DNA from: Halorussus gelatinilyticus | Lineage (GTDB): Archaea > Halobacteriota > Halobacteria > Halobacteriales > Haladaptataceae | Assembly: GCF_023238445.1 (NCBI RefSeq) | Contig: NZ_CP096658.1 | Location: forward strand, 2,418,001-2,482,000 | Direction: 5' to 3' | DNA length: 64,000 nt | Part shown: positions 8,392-16,594 of the stretch, piece after piece | How positions within the stretch are numbered: the first letter of the stretch is position 1 | Layout: each line of letters starts with the position of its first letter | The notes under the pieces: model-generated | Told to the model about the DNA's origin: nothing | What the model saw: the letters and a program-made list of their open reading frames with translations, nothing else | Database searches by the model: none | Program-made: the position numbers and the translations under genes

Positions 8392-8882
8392 GGTCGAGTC
8401 GAGGGTCCCCGGCGTAAAAGGAGTTTCACTTCGATAGACGTGTGTTCGGGCCGGTAGTTCGTCCGGGGAAGCGCTTCGGCTTTCGTCCGGTTCCGAACCT
8501 CCGCTACTGCCGACTCCGCTCGAACCGCCCCGCACGGTACCGCCACTGTCGCCGACGCCTATCGGACCGCACAGTACCGCGACCGCACCGTGACGGCACA
8601 GTACGACACCGCACCGCATCAGCCTCACACCACCCCGCCCGCCTGTGTTGCTCCCTGCGGTGCTCTACTCGGCCGCCGGAAGACAACCCGCGTCTTCCGA
8701 GCCTGCGCTCACGTCCGTTCGCGCAGACCTCGCGCGCTGATGGCGCGACACGAGGTCGCTCCAGCGCACGCCGGGTCGTCGGTGTCAGTGGCGCACGCCG
8801 GGTCGTCGGTGTCAGTGGTGCAGTCCGGTCGTCGGAGGAATCGCCGTGCGCCGAGTCGATGCCGAACCCGTCGCGCTCCGAC
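8392..8882. other. Gene-free 491-bp intergenic region with dispersed-repeat DNA
   Basis: After the DUF5791 promoter, no frame here has family signatures. The stretch holds a copy of a dispersed intergenic repeat: a hairpin at 8680-8703 (GGAAGAC/GTCTTCC arms) followed by about 25 bases at 8704-8728 shared with sites at 18.65 and 38.8 kb, then a 27-bp tandem duplication. Confidence 0.7.
8764..8817. repeat. Two exact tandem copies of a 27-bp unit
   Basis: Bases 8764-8790 and 8791-8817 are identical; the following bases begin a decayed third copy. The unit contains CCGGGTCGTCGGTGTCAGTG. It lies in non-coding DNA downstream of the giant DUF7286 gene. Confidence 0.95.
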
Positions 8883-11800
8883 TCACGACCACCCCGTCGA
8901 GGTCTCGTCGCGGTTTCCGCCACGGTCCCCGACGCCCGGCGGACCGGGCGGCACGACTACCACGACGACCGTCTCAGTTTCGAAGCCGACCGGCGTCGTG
9001 CGCCCGAGCAGTTCCCGGTCGCCGTCGCCGTCCCAGTCCACCCGCACCGACTTCTCCTCGCGGACGTAGACCACCGTCTCGCCGGGCGGTCCTTGGGGCG
9101 CGCTGACCGCAAAGCGGGCGTACTCGCCCCGGACTTCGACCGACCAGACGTTGAGCGTCGCGTACCAGTAGCCCGGCACCGGCGCGACGGGCAACCCGGC
9201 CGGGACCGCGCCCAGCACCTCGCCGAACCACCGCTTGCTGGCGAGTTCGGTCGCGTTCCCGAGACCGGTTACCACCGCCTGCTTGAGCGCGGTCCGCGCG
9301 ACCCGTCGGGTCACGCTCGCCGTCTGGTTCACCGTCTCTCGCGGCGGCCCCGAGACCGTCTCGCGGACCGACTCGACCGCCAACTCCGCCCGCAGGCGCA
9401 CCCAGTCGCGCCGGTCCGGTCGCCGGAGCGCGGGCCGTCCGCGGACCAGCGCCGCCGCGATGGCCCGCCCGGCCGAACCGTTCGCCACAGCGAGCGCGCG
9501 TCCGGCGGTCGTGTTCCACCGCGCCAGTCCCGCCCGGATCGCGGCCCGGCGCTCGCGCTCGGTCACGTCGAAGCGCGAGAGCGCCATCCCGGCGACCAAC
9601 TCGCGTCGCACGTCTCGCATCGACGCCGCGAGCGACCGCCGGAGCGCGTCGCGTCGCCCGGCCAGACGCCGATTCGAGTCCCCGTCTATCGACCCGTTCC
9701 CTGCCTCCGCGAGCGTTTCGTTGCCCGCTTCCGACAGGGTTCGATTCGCGGCCCGGAGCGCGAGCGCGGCGGTCCGGAGGTCGGTCTCGCCCGACCCGCC
9801 GTCGCCGACCACCGCCGCGGCGACCGACTCCGCGGCGTCGCCGTACGGCACCGCGAAGACGTTCGTGTTCCGCGCCGAGAGCGGATGGCGCTTCTCCCCC
9901 TTCGGAATCGCGGCGACCTGCTCGCGGTCGAGGCCGGCCAGCGTGAGGTAGGGCGGCGCGCCGGCCACGCTCAGGTTCAGCGCGCGACCCGGCCCGTCCG
10001 CCGGAAGCGGTCGCGGCGGCGGAGCCTCGGGCGTCGTTCGGGCGCGCAGAATCTTCCGTGCGCGGTCCAGCGACACGCCGGCGTCGGCGAGCGCTCCGTC
10101 GAGGCCCCGCCGGGTCCGGGCTTCCCGTTCCGCTCGCGCGTCCAGCCGGGCGAGTATCCTGTCGAGGTACGCGGCCCGCGCCGCGACCCGCGCGCGGTCG
10201 GCCACGCCGTCGTAGCGAGCGGGCGCGTCGAGCAGGTCGGCCCGCCGACGCCGGACCGCCCGAGCGAGTTCGGCGGTCGGCGGGGAACCGCCGACCGCCC
10301 GGTTCCGAGCGACGGTCACCGAGAGGTTCCGGACGCGCTCTCGCAGCGTAGCGAGGTCCCGGTAGACCCACCGCCGGAGAGAGGTCGGACGCCGACCCGC
10401 GACGCGCTCCGGCCGCGCGTCCAACGTTCCGGCGACGGCCCGGCGAGCGATGGCGTCGAACCCGCCCCGCGATTCGACCAGCTGTTCGGTCGCTCGCCGG
10501 TTCAGATTCCGGAAGTTCGGCCCGTCGAGCGCGCCGCCGCGCTCGTGGACGCCCGAGATGGGGCGCGACGGCGCGATTCCGGCTCGCGCGCGATGGTCTC
10601 CCGCGACGCCGACGCGCACGGCGAACGCCTCGGTCCACCGCCGGACCGTCCGGCGAGTGTCGTTCCCACGATTCCCGTCGTCTCCACCCGTCGTCTCGTT
10701 TCCGCCGGACGCTCGCTTCCGCACCCACTCGGCGACCAGCGCGTGCGTTTGCACGACCCGGCGCGACTCGCCGTCGAGCAGGTGCCACCCCGCCGGCGTG
10801 CCGAGCGAGAGTCCTCCCGCGCCGTCGTCCGCCGATTTCACCGCCGTTTTCGTCCGGACTGCGGTAGACCGGAGCGTCCAGTTCGCGCCCGGCGACTCGG
10901 GGTCTGGCCGGGTCTCGCTCTCGACCTCTCGAACCGCCGCGACGAGGCGCGCCTCCGCGGCGTACGCCGAGCGCAGGACGCCGGCGAGGTCGGTCCCGTT
11001 CGCGCCGGTCACGAGGTCCGCGAAGGCGCGGTCCGCGGTCCGGTTCACGCCCGCACGGAACGTCTTCCGCCCGGCGCGCGACTGCTCGCTCAGATTCCGA
11101 CTCGTCGCGCCGCCCGGCATCGGATTGCGCTTCTGGTAGTCCTTCGCGGCGGCGAGCAGTTGGTCGGTCCGGGCCGACCCGCGCCGGGCGTTCGCCGCCG
11201 TGAGCAGGTCGGTCGCGCCGACGCGCGCCGTCGCCCACGCGACTGCGCGCCGGGCTCGCGGGTCGCTCCGGCCGAACGCCGCCCGCTGTTCGCGCAGGAG
11301 CGCTCCGTTCGCGGCGAGTTCGACGTGGCGGTTCGCCAGCACGTTCTCGACGGGCGCGCCGCCGTACTGGGCGTAGCCCCGCGCCCACGCCACGGCGTAG
11401 AGTCGCGCGGTCAGTCGGCGGCCGAGACCGGGCGCGAGCGGGCCGCGATTCAGTCTGGACTCGAAGCGCTCCGTGCGCTCGTGGAGCGCCAGCGCGGGCG
11501 TCGTCACGACCACCTCGGGCGCGAGTCGCTGTCGCTCGACGACCCGACCACCCCGCGTCGCAGTGACCGTGACGTTCCGGATGCGGACGCGCAGTCCGGC
11601 GTTCTCGGCCCGTTCGCCGCCGCCAGCGGGCGCGATTTCGACGCGGCGCTTGGCCGCCCGGAGGTCCGAGGCGTTCCGAATCGCCGGGAGCGAGACCGCG
11701 GCGCGGACCGCCTCCGATTCGTCACCGCCGGACCGAACGCGGACTTCGCTCAGCGCCTCGCGCGCCGCCAGATAGATTCGGATGCGGAGCGCGTCGCGGA

Positions 11801-12074
11801 ACGGCGTCGAGTCGTTCAGCGCGCGCCCCGCGGTGGAGTTCGCGGGGACGGTGACGGGACTCCTCGCGGCCTCCCGTCCGGCGTCGGCCACCGCACCGCG
11901 GAGCGCGCTGTTCGTCGCGGCGGTCGCGCGCTCGACGGCGACGCCCACCGAGTCGTCGGTCCGTGGCGTCGGCCCGCCGGCGAGCGAGGCGCTGAGGCCT
12001 GCACTCCCGACCAGCAGGACGACGCCGACGAGCGCGAACGGGACCCGGCCGCGCCGGTCCTGAGCCAGTCTCAC
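8883..12074 (-). CDS. DUF7286-type giant pilus-cluster protein with N-glycosylation-rich ectodomain
   Basis: A 1063-residue protein, the last gene of the pilus-like cluster. It has a short basic start, a single hydrophobic pilin-like helix at about residues 10-30 (VPFALVGVVLLVGSAGL), and then a long Ala/Arg-rich helical region with no other obvious membrane span. I counted 19 Asn-x-Ser/Thr sequons spread along it, consistent with an exposed glycosylated ectodomain. I chose the GTG at 12074, which overlaps the upstream stop as GTGA exactly as at other junctions in this cluster. The DUF7286 name is from memory. It could be an adhesin-like tip protein or structural component; that is inference. 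Confidence 0.72.
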   Translation of the reverse strand: MRLAQDRRGRVPFALVGVVLLVGSAGLSASLAGGPTPRTDDSVGVAVERATAATNSALRGAVADAGREAARSPVTVPANSTAGRALNDSTPFRDALRIRIYLAAREALSEVRVRSGGDESEAVRAAVSLPAIRNASDLRAAKRRVEIAPAGGGERAENAGLRVRIRNVTVTATRGGRVVERQRLAPEVVVTTPALALHERTERFESRLNRGPLAPGLGRRLTARLYAVAWARGYAQYGGAPVENVLANRHVELAANGALLREQRAAFGRSDPRARRAVAWATARVGATDLLTAANARRGSARTDQLLAAAKDYQKRNPMPGGATSRNLSEQSRAGRKTFRAGVNRTADRAFADLVTGANGTDLAGVLRSAYAAEARLVAAVREVESETRPDPESPGANWTLRSTAVRTKTAVKSADDGAGGLSLGTPAGWHLLDGESRRVVQTHALVAEWVRKRASGGNETTGGDDGNRGNDTRRTVRRWTEAFAVRVGVAGDHRARAGIAPSRPISGVHERGGALDGPNFRNLNRRATEQLVESRGGFDAIARRAVAGTLDARPERVAGRRPTSLRRWVYRDLATLRERVRNLSVTVARNRAVGGSPPTAELARAVRRRRADLLDAPARYDGVADRARVAARAAYLDRILARLDARAEREARTRRGLDGALADAGVSLDRARKILRARTTPEAPPPRPLPADGPGRALNLSVAGAPPYLTLAGLDREQVAAIPKGEKRHPLSARNTNVFAVPYGDAAESVAAAVVGDGGSGETDLRTAALALRAANRTLSEAGNETLAEAGNGSIDGDSNRRLAGRRDALRRSLAASMRDVRRELVAGMALSRFDVTERERRAAIRAGLARWNTTAGRALAVANGSAGRAIAAALVRGRPALRRPDRRDWVRLRAELAVESVRETVSGPPRETVNQTASVTRRVARTALKQAVVTGLGNATELASKRWFGEVLGAVPAGLPVAPVPGYWYATLNVWSVEVRGEYARFAVSAPQGPPGETVVYVREEKSVRVDWDGDGDRELLGRTTPVGFETETVVVVVVPPGPPGVGDRGGNRDETSTGWS

Positions 12075-12673
12075 CGCGACCACGTCCTGACCGAGACGGC
12101 GACGCCTCGGACCGCGAACGCGGCCGCCGACACGTCGGCGGCCGGCGGCGGTGCGGGACCGACGACGACGCGGGCGGAATCGTCGCGCGCGGCGTCGTCG
12201 GACCCCGCCGACTCCGCCGCGGTGGATTCTCCCGAGGTCGATTCCGCCGAGGTCGATTCCCCCGAGACGGATTCCGCTCGAGACCGGCGTGCGACCACTC
12301 GCGCCCCGAGTCCGACGCGGCGGAGCGCGCGGTCGACCCTCGCCGTGACGGCCCGGACGAAGGAGGTCGCTCGCCGGTTCGCCTTCGCCGTGACCGCGCT
12401 GGCGAGCAGTCCGGCGAGCGTGTCGTGGACCGTCCGGTTTTGCGGCGTCTCGGCGCTCGCGGCGAACTGCTCGGCCGACGCTGACGCCGACGAGCGATAG
12501 GTTACGCTCGCGGTACTCGTCGCCAGCAGGTCCGCGGTCTCGTCGGCGGAGTCGGGCACGGTCTCGCGTCGGGTTCCGTCGTCCCGCGTCGGCGTCTCGG
12601 CGAGCGTCAGCGCGCTCGCCGAGACCAATAGCAGACAGAGCGACACGTCCAGAACCGTACTGATAGCTCTCAC
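12071..12673 (-). CDS. DUF7284-type pilin-like protein
   Basis: The 200-residue protein starts VRAISTVLDVSLCLLLVSAS, a basic residue followed by a hydrophobic helix as in archaeal pilins and minor pseudopilins. After it come Thr/Ser/Asp-rich stretches and a repetitive ESTSG/ESTSA linker encoded by 15-bp repeats (about 12226-12278). The start GTG at 12673 overlaps the upstream stop by four bases (GTGA), so translational coupling is likely. It is sandwiched between DUF7285- and DUF7286-type genes. A longer reading to 12787 is Arg-rich antisense-like sequence and rejected. Role: probable minor pilin or envelope component. Confidence 0.7.
   Translation of the reverse strand: MRAISTVLDVSLCLLLVSASALTLAETPTRDDGTRRETVPDSADETADLLATSTASVTYRSSASASAEQFAASAETPQNRTVHDTLAGLLASAVTAKANRRATSFVRAVTARVDRALRRVGLGARVVARRSRAESVSGESTSAESTSGESTAAESAGSDDAARDDSARVVVGPAPPPAADVSAAAFAVRGVAVSVRTWSR
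12226..12278. repeat. 15-bp tandem repeats encoding an EST(S/A)(G/A) linker
   Basis: Three to four imperfect copies of a unit of the form GATTCYCCCGAGGTC are arranged head to tail within the DUF7284-type gene. On the coding strand they read as repeated Glu-Ser-Thr-Ser-Gly/Ala pentapeptides, a flexible, possibly O-glycosylated spacer. Confidence 0.8.
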
Positions 12674-13068
12674 GACCACACCTCCGCGCGGAGGTGGCCG
12701 GGCCGGACGCGGCCGGGCGCGATTCGGACGCTCACTGCGACGGTGGCGGTGTCTGCTCTCGGCGGCGGAGTCGGCCCGGCGCGCCACGACCGTCCGGCCG
12801 TCCGGAGCGTGAGATTGAGTCGGTAGCCCTCGGGACCCGAACGCAGTCCCGCGGCGAGCGATTCGGGGTCGGCGACCCCCGTCTCCGAAATCGCTCGCGC
12901 CGTTCGCTCGACGGTCGGGTCGGCGAGGTTCCGGTCCGACGTCGGAACCGCTTCCCCGAGGAGACCGGTGTAGGCGGTCAGCGCGACGCCGACCGCGAAG
13001 ACGGCCACGAGCGCCGCGGTGGGTTCGACCTGCGCGCGGTCGGACTCTCGGGGTTCGTAGTCACTCAC
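12670..13068 (-). CDS. DUF7285-type pilin-like protein
   Basis: About 132 residues with a polar N-terminus, then RAQVEPTAALVAVFAVGVAL, a pilin-like hydrophobic helix preceded by basic and acidic residues (including a Glu in the helix-entry position), then a small soluble domain ending in HLRAEVWS. The GTG at 13068 lies 4 bases after the DUF7283 stop; ATG at 13092 would give a 20-base overlap and is an alternative. It overlaps the DUF7284-type gene by four bases. Likely a minor pilin or pseudopilin of the secretion-like complex (inference from context and helix). Confidence 0.7.
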   Translation of the reverse strand: MSDYEPRESDRAQVEPTAALVAVFAVGVALTAYTGLLGEAVPTSDRNLADPTVERTARAISETGVADPESLAAGLRSGPEGYRLNLTLRTAGRSWRAGPTPPPRADTATVAVSVRIAPGRVRPGHLRAEVWS

Positions 13069-13072
13069 CCCG

Positions 13073-13537
13073 CTACCCGACGAGCGTGACATCGACGCCC
13101 TCCCACGTAACTCGCCTGACGGTCAGTCGCTCGCGCGAGCGCCACGCCGGGGTCCGGTCGCGGGCTTCGGCCGCGGCGCGCCGGAAGTCGGCGGGAGTGG
13201 CGAACGCGTTCTCCGCCGGCGTGCCTCGAAGCACGTCCCAGAGCGCGGTGTCGCGCCGGACCGGGGTCACGGGACCGTAGGCGAACGTCGCGTGGCCCGT
13301 CGCGCCGTCGTCGCCGAGCCAGAGCCGGTACGGGCCGATTCGGACGCGCTCGGCCGTGAGCGGGTGGACTCCGGTCGTCTCGTGGGCGCTCGCCGCGACG
13401 GAATCTACCGTCGCGGCCGCGCTCGCGGCGTCGGGCGGCGGTGCCCGCGGGAGCGTCGCCGCGAGACCGACCGCGGTGGTGCTGGCCAGCGCGAGGCCGA
13501 CCCAGAGATACCACGTCTCGACTGGTGCGTCGAACAT
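13073..13537 (-). CDS. DUF7283-type membrane-anchored pilus-cluster protein
   Basis: A 154-residue protein with one N-terminal helix (about residues 10-28, LWVGLALASTTAVGLAAT) and a mostly beta ectodomain with RIGPYRLWLGDDG and YGPVTPVR. It opens the downstream half of the cluster (DUF7283, 7285, 7284, 7286), all within overlaps of a few bases. Its ATG is preceded by the shared 31-base TATA-to-start segment also found before the ATPase and DUF7310 genes, so the two halves of the cluster are probably co-regulated even though solA lies between them. Confidence 0.72.
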   Translation of the reverse strand: MFDAPVETWYLWVGLALASTTAVGLAATLPRAPPPDAASAAATVDSVAASAHETTGVHPLTAERVRIGPYRLWLGDDGATGHATFAYGPVTPVRRDTALWDVLRGTPAENAFATPADFRRAAAEARDRTPAWRSRERLTVRRVTWEGVDVTLVG

Positions 13538-13568
13538 GGGCCGGGTTCGTCACGTCTTCGGGTTTAAA
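13538..13568 (-). promoter_or_regulatory. Shared cluster promoter, copy 3 (DUF7283)
   Basis: Reading toward the gene, TTTAAACCCGAAGACG then GACGAACCCGGCCC ends directly at the ATG. The distance from the first T of TTTAAA to the ATG is 31 bases, identical to copies at 18514-18544 and 19959-19989; 24 of 31 positions agree in all three. Confidence 0.85.
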
Positions 13569-13648
13569 ATCGAGGGCGCGTTCGATGGCCCGTCCGAGAG
13601 CCTCGCGGAACCGGAGCGAATTAGACCCGCCCCGACGACGAAATCCGT

Positions 13649-14833
13649 ATGTCCACGACCGACTCCGACCGCTACGACGCCATCGTCGTCGGCGTCGGCG
13701 GGATGGGAAGCGCCGCGGCGTACCACCTCGCCGACCGCGGGCGGGACGTCCTCGGCTTGGAACGCTACGACGTGCCCCACACGCAGGGGTCCTCGCACGG
13801 TTACACCCGCATCATCCGACTCGCGTACTACGAGCATCCGTCGTACGTGCCCCTGCTCCGGTCGGCCTACGACGAGTGGGCCGCGCTCGGCGACGAACGC
13901 GGTGAGGAGATCGTCCGCGAAACCGGCTCGGTCGCGGTCGGACCGCCGGACAGCGACGTCTTCGAGGGCGCGCGCCGGTCCTGCCGGGAGCACGACCTCG
14001 ACCACGACGTGCTGTCGGGGGCCGAACTGAACGACCGGTTCCCCGGCTACGACGTGCCCGACGAGTTCCGGGCGGTGTTCCAACCGCAGGGCGGGTTCGT
14101 CGTGCCCGAGGACTGCATCGTCGCGCACGTCGAGGGCGCACAGGCCCGCGGTGCCGAGATTCGTGCCCGGACGCAGGTCACCGACTGGCGCGCGCTCGAC
14201 GACGGCGGCGTCGAGGTGAAAGCGGAGTCGGCCCTCGACGGGGCGGACGACGCTACGACCTACGAGGCCGACTCGCTGGTGTTCGCGGCGGGCGCGTGGA
14301 CGGGCAAACTCCTGCCCGAACTCGCGCCGGTGCTGGAACCCGAGCGGCAGGTCTTGGGGTGGTTCCAACCCGAGTCGCCCGACCGATTCCGACCCGACGA
14401 GTTCCCCGTCTTCTCGATGCGCTGTGACGAGGGCTACTTCTACGGCTTTCCGATTCACGGCGTGCCGGGGGTCAAGGTCGGGAAGTACAACCACCGCCGC
14501 GAGACGGTGGACCCCGACGAGATGAACCGCGACCCGACCGCGCGGGACGAGGCGATTCTGCGCGAGTACGTCGACGGCTACTTCGCGGACGCCGCGGGAC
14601 CGACCACGCGCCTCTCGACGTGCCTGTTCACGAACACGCCCGACGAGCGGTTCGTCGTGGACACCCATCCCGAGCATCCGCAGGTCGCGGTCGCCGCCGG
14701 GTTCTCGGGCCACGGATTCAAGTTTTCGAGCGTGATGGGGTCGGTCCTCGCGGATTTAGCGGTGGACGGCGAGACCGACCACCCCATCGACCAGTTCGCC
14801 ATCGACCGGTTCGAGGAGTTGGACGTGGCGTAG
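13649..14833 (+). CDS. solA: Sarcosine oxidase / N-methyltryptophan oxidase-type flavoenzyme
   Basis: A 394-residue FAD-dependent amine oxidase. It shows the dinucleotide motif VVGVGGMGSAAAYHL, the family's GSSHGYTRIIRLAYYEHP segment, a Cys in STCLFTNTPDERFVVD that aligns with the covalent flavin Cys of monomeric sarcosine oxidase, and a C-terminal GFSGHGFKFSSVMG. The reaction expected is oxidative demethylation of a secondary amino acid, producing formaldehyde and peroxide. A GAATTAG element lies about 28 bases before the ATG. It sits on the opposite strand in the middle of the pilus-like cluster and has no evident functional link to it. Confidence 0.88.
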   Translation: MSTTDSDRYDAIVVGVGGMGSAAAYHLADRGRDVLGLERYDVPHTQGSSHGYTRIIRLAYYEHPSYVPLLRSAYDEWAALGDERGEEIVRETGSVAVGPPDSDVFEGARRSCREHDLDHDVLSGAELNDRFPGYDVPDEFRAVFQPQGGFVVPEDCIVAHVEGAQARGAEIRARTQVTDWRALDDGGVEVKAESALDGADDATTYEADSLVFAAGAWTGKLLPELAPVLEPERQVLGWFQPESPDRFRPDEFPVFSMRCDEGYFYGFPIHGVPGVKVGKYNHRRETVDPDEMNRDPTARDEAILREYVDGYFADAAGPTTRLSTCLFTNTPDERFVVDTHPEHPQVAVAAGFSGHGFKFSSVMGSVLADLAVDGETDHPIDQFAIDRFEELDVA

Positions 14834-14866
14834 CCCTGCCTGCGTCTGCCGGTAGCCCGCCCGAAC

Positions 14867-16594
14867 TCACGCCGCGAACCCCGCGCCGACGAAACCGGCG
14901 AGGAACGACCCGACAGCGCCGAGCAGCGCCAGTCCGACCCGGTAGCCCACGAGCGCGCGGTCGAAGCCCCGCTCCAGTCCGGTCGCCAGCGCGGTCAGGA
15001 CGGCCGCCATCAGCAGGACGTAGGTCGAGACGGCGACCCCGAGCGCCGCGGTCGGGAGCGGGTCGCCGAGCGTTCCCGCGGCCATCCCGTCGGCGAGCGC
15101 GACCGTGGCTCCGCCGACCAGCGGGCCGAAGACCGCCGCAGTGTTCTTGAGCGTGCCCGTCACGCTGGCGAGTTCGCGCCGGGCCTCGCGCTCGACGCGC
15201 TGGAGGTCGTCCACGTGGTCCGCCATCGAGACGATTGCGCGCCCGGCAGGGCGACCTTCTCGCGCCGCGAGCGCGAGCAGGGCGGCCACGCTCCGGGCCT
15301 GCGGACTCGGCACCTCGGCGAGCGCGCCGTACTCGCCGAGGAATGCCTCGCGGACGCCGACTCGGAGTCGCCGCTGGAGTCCGGCGGCGTCGGCCAGCGT
15401 CTCGCCCGTGCGCCCGGCGACCTCGGGCGCGGCCGCCGCAATCGCGGACTCGACCGCCGCGCCGTCACGGACCCGCCTGCCGACCAGATAGAGCGCGTCG
15501 GTCAGGTTCGCTTCGACCGCGCGGGCGTCGTCCCGGACCCGCTCGACCGGCCGGAACCACCAGACCAGCGCGGCCCCCGTTCCGCCGCCCGCGATCGCGG
15601 GCCAGCGCGTCCACCGGGGGAGCGGTGCGACGGCGACGAACGCGAGGACGACCGCACCGACCCCGAGCCACACCGCGACCGCTGGCCAGCGCCGGTCGGG
15701 AACCGCGGGATGGTCGCGCGACACGTCCGGCGGCGGAAAGGCGGCGGGTCGCCGGACCGCCAGCCACGCCCCGGCCGCGACCAGCGCGGCCGGCAGGAGG
15801 AGGTCGTAGACCGCGACTAGAATCGGGACGGAGAGCGGCATACCGGCCACGCGCGCCGCGGGCAGCACCGCGACCAGTGCGAGGGGAAGCAGGACGCCGA
15901 AGGCGTACAGCGCCGTGGTCGGGCCGCGGACCACCTCGGCGAACTCGGCCATCCGGTCGCGCGTCCCGTCGAGAATCGCGTCCATCGCGCGCTCCAGCGT
16001 GGTCTCTCGCTCTCCTGCAGGCGCGTCGGCCGCCGACTCCACGAGTAGCGCGGCGCGCCGGAGCGGCGGGTTCCGGTCGGCCCAGTCCGCACCGAACGCC
16101 GCGAGGCCGGAGCGCGGCGTGCCCTCGGCCCGCCGGACGTGTTCCGCGAGGTCGGCGGCGAGTCGGCCCTCGCCGCGCGCCGCGAACTCGGCCGCGCGCT
16201 CACTGGCGGGTTCGACGCGCGTCCGCAGAACCGCTCGCGCGACGAGGGCGGGCGCGGTCCCGAGCGCGGCGGTCCGTCTGGCGGCGGCGAGCGCGACGGG
16301 GCCGCGTCGGGCGAGGTGGGCGACGCCGAGCGCGACCGCGAGCGCGGCCGCCGCGACCGGAAGCCGGAGAGGGCGGGGCGCGAGAAGAGCGGCGAGGAGT
16401 CCGACCAGCGCGACGAACGCGGCGGCACCGTTGCCCGCCCGGAGCGTCGTCTCGGCGTCCACTCCGGCGTCGAGGTAGGCCAGCGCGCGCCGGAGGTCGG
16501 CGGTGGCCGCTTCGCCGTCGTTCAGTTCGACGGGGCGAGGCCAGCACCGCGCGAGGAGTCGGAGCGAGCGCGCGACTCGGTCGCCGCGGGTCAC
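14867..16594 (-). CDS. Type II secretion/type IV pilus F-family membrane protein (TadC/PilC-like)
   Basis: A 575-residue polytopic protein with two T2SSF-like halves, each a helical cytoplasmic domain followed by membrane helices; the second half has the typical GRRVRDGAAVESAIAAAAPE and SMADHVDDLQRVERE signatures. It would be the platform that couples the ATPase to pilus or filament subunits. The GTG at 16594 overlaps the ATPase stop by four bases (GTGA). The longer frame to 17404 is antisense-like within the ATPase and rejected. Its stop at 14867 is followed by the convergent solA gene rather than the remaining pilus genes. Confidence 0.83.
   Translation of the reverse strand: MTRGDRVARSLRLLARCWPRPVELNDGEAATADLRRALAYLDAGVDAETTLRAGNGAAAFVALVGLLAALLAPRPLRLPVAAAALAVALGVAHLARRGPVALAAARRTAALGTAPALVARAVLRTRVEPASERAAEFAARGEGRLAADLAEHVRRAEGTPRSGLAAFGADWADRNPPLRRAALLVESAADAPAGERETTLERAMDAILDGTRDRMAEFAEVVRGPTTALYAFGVLLPLALVAVLPAARVAGMPLSVPILVAVYDLLLPAALVAAGAWLAVRRPAAFPPPDVSRDHPAVPDRRWPAVAVWLGVGAVVLAFVAVAPLPRWTRWPAIAGGGTGAALVWWFRPVERVRDDARAVEANLTDALYLVGRRVRDGAAVESAIAAAAPEVAGRTGETLADAAGLQRRLRVGVREAFLGEYGALAEVPSPQARSVAALLALAAREGRPAGRAIVSMADHVDDLQRVEREARRELASVTGTLKNTAAVFGPLVGGATVALADGMAAGTLGDPLPTAALGVAVSTYVLLMAAVLTALATGLERGFDRALVGYRVGLALLGAVGSFLAGFVGAGFAA

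Noticed and set aside
8764-8817. Tandem repeat considered as a CRISPR remnant
   Set aside because: Units abut with no spacers, only two copies, and no cas genes in the window.
8442-12500. A 1352-codon plus-strand open frame over the pilus cluster
   Set aside because: It is Arg/Pro-rich antisense of the DUF7286- and DUF7284-type genes, has no family signature, and such shadows are common in GC-rich haloarchaeal DNA.
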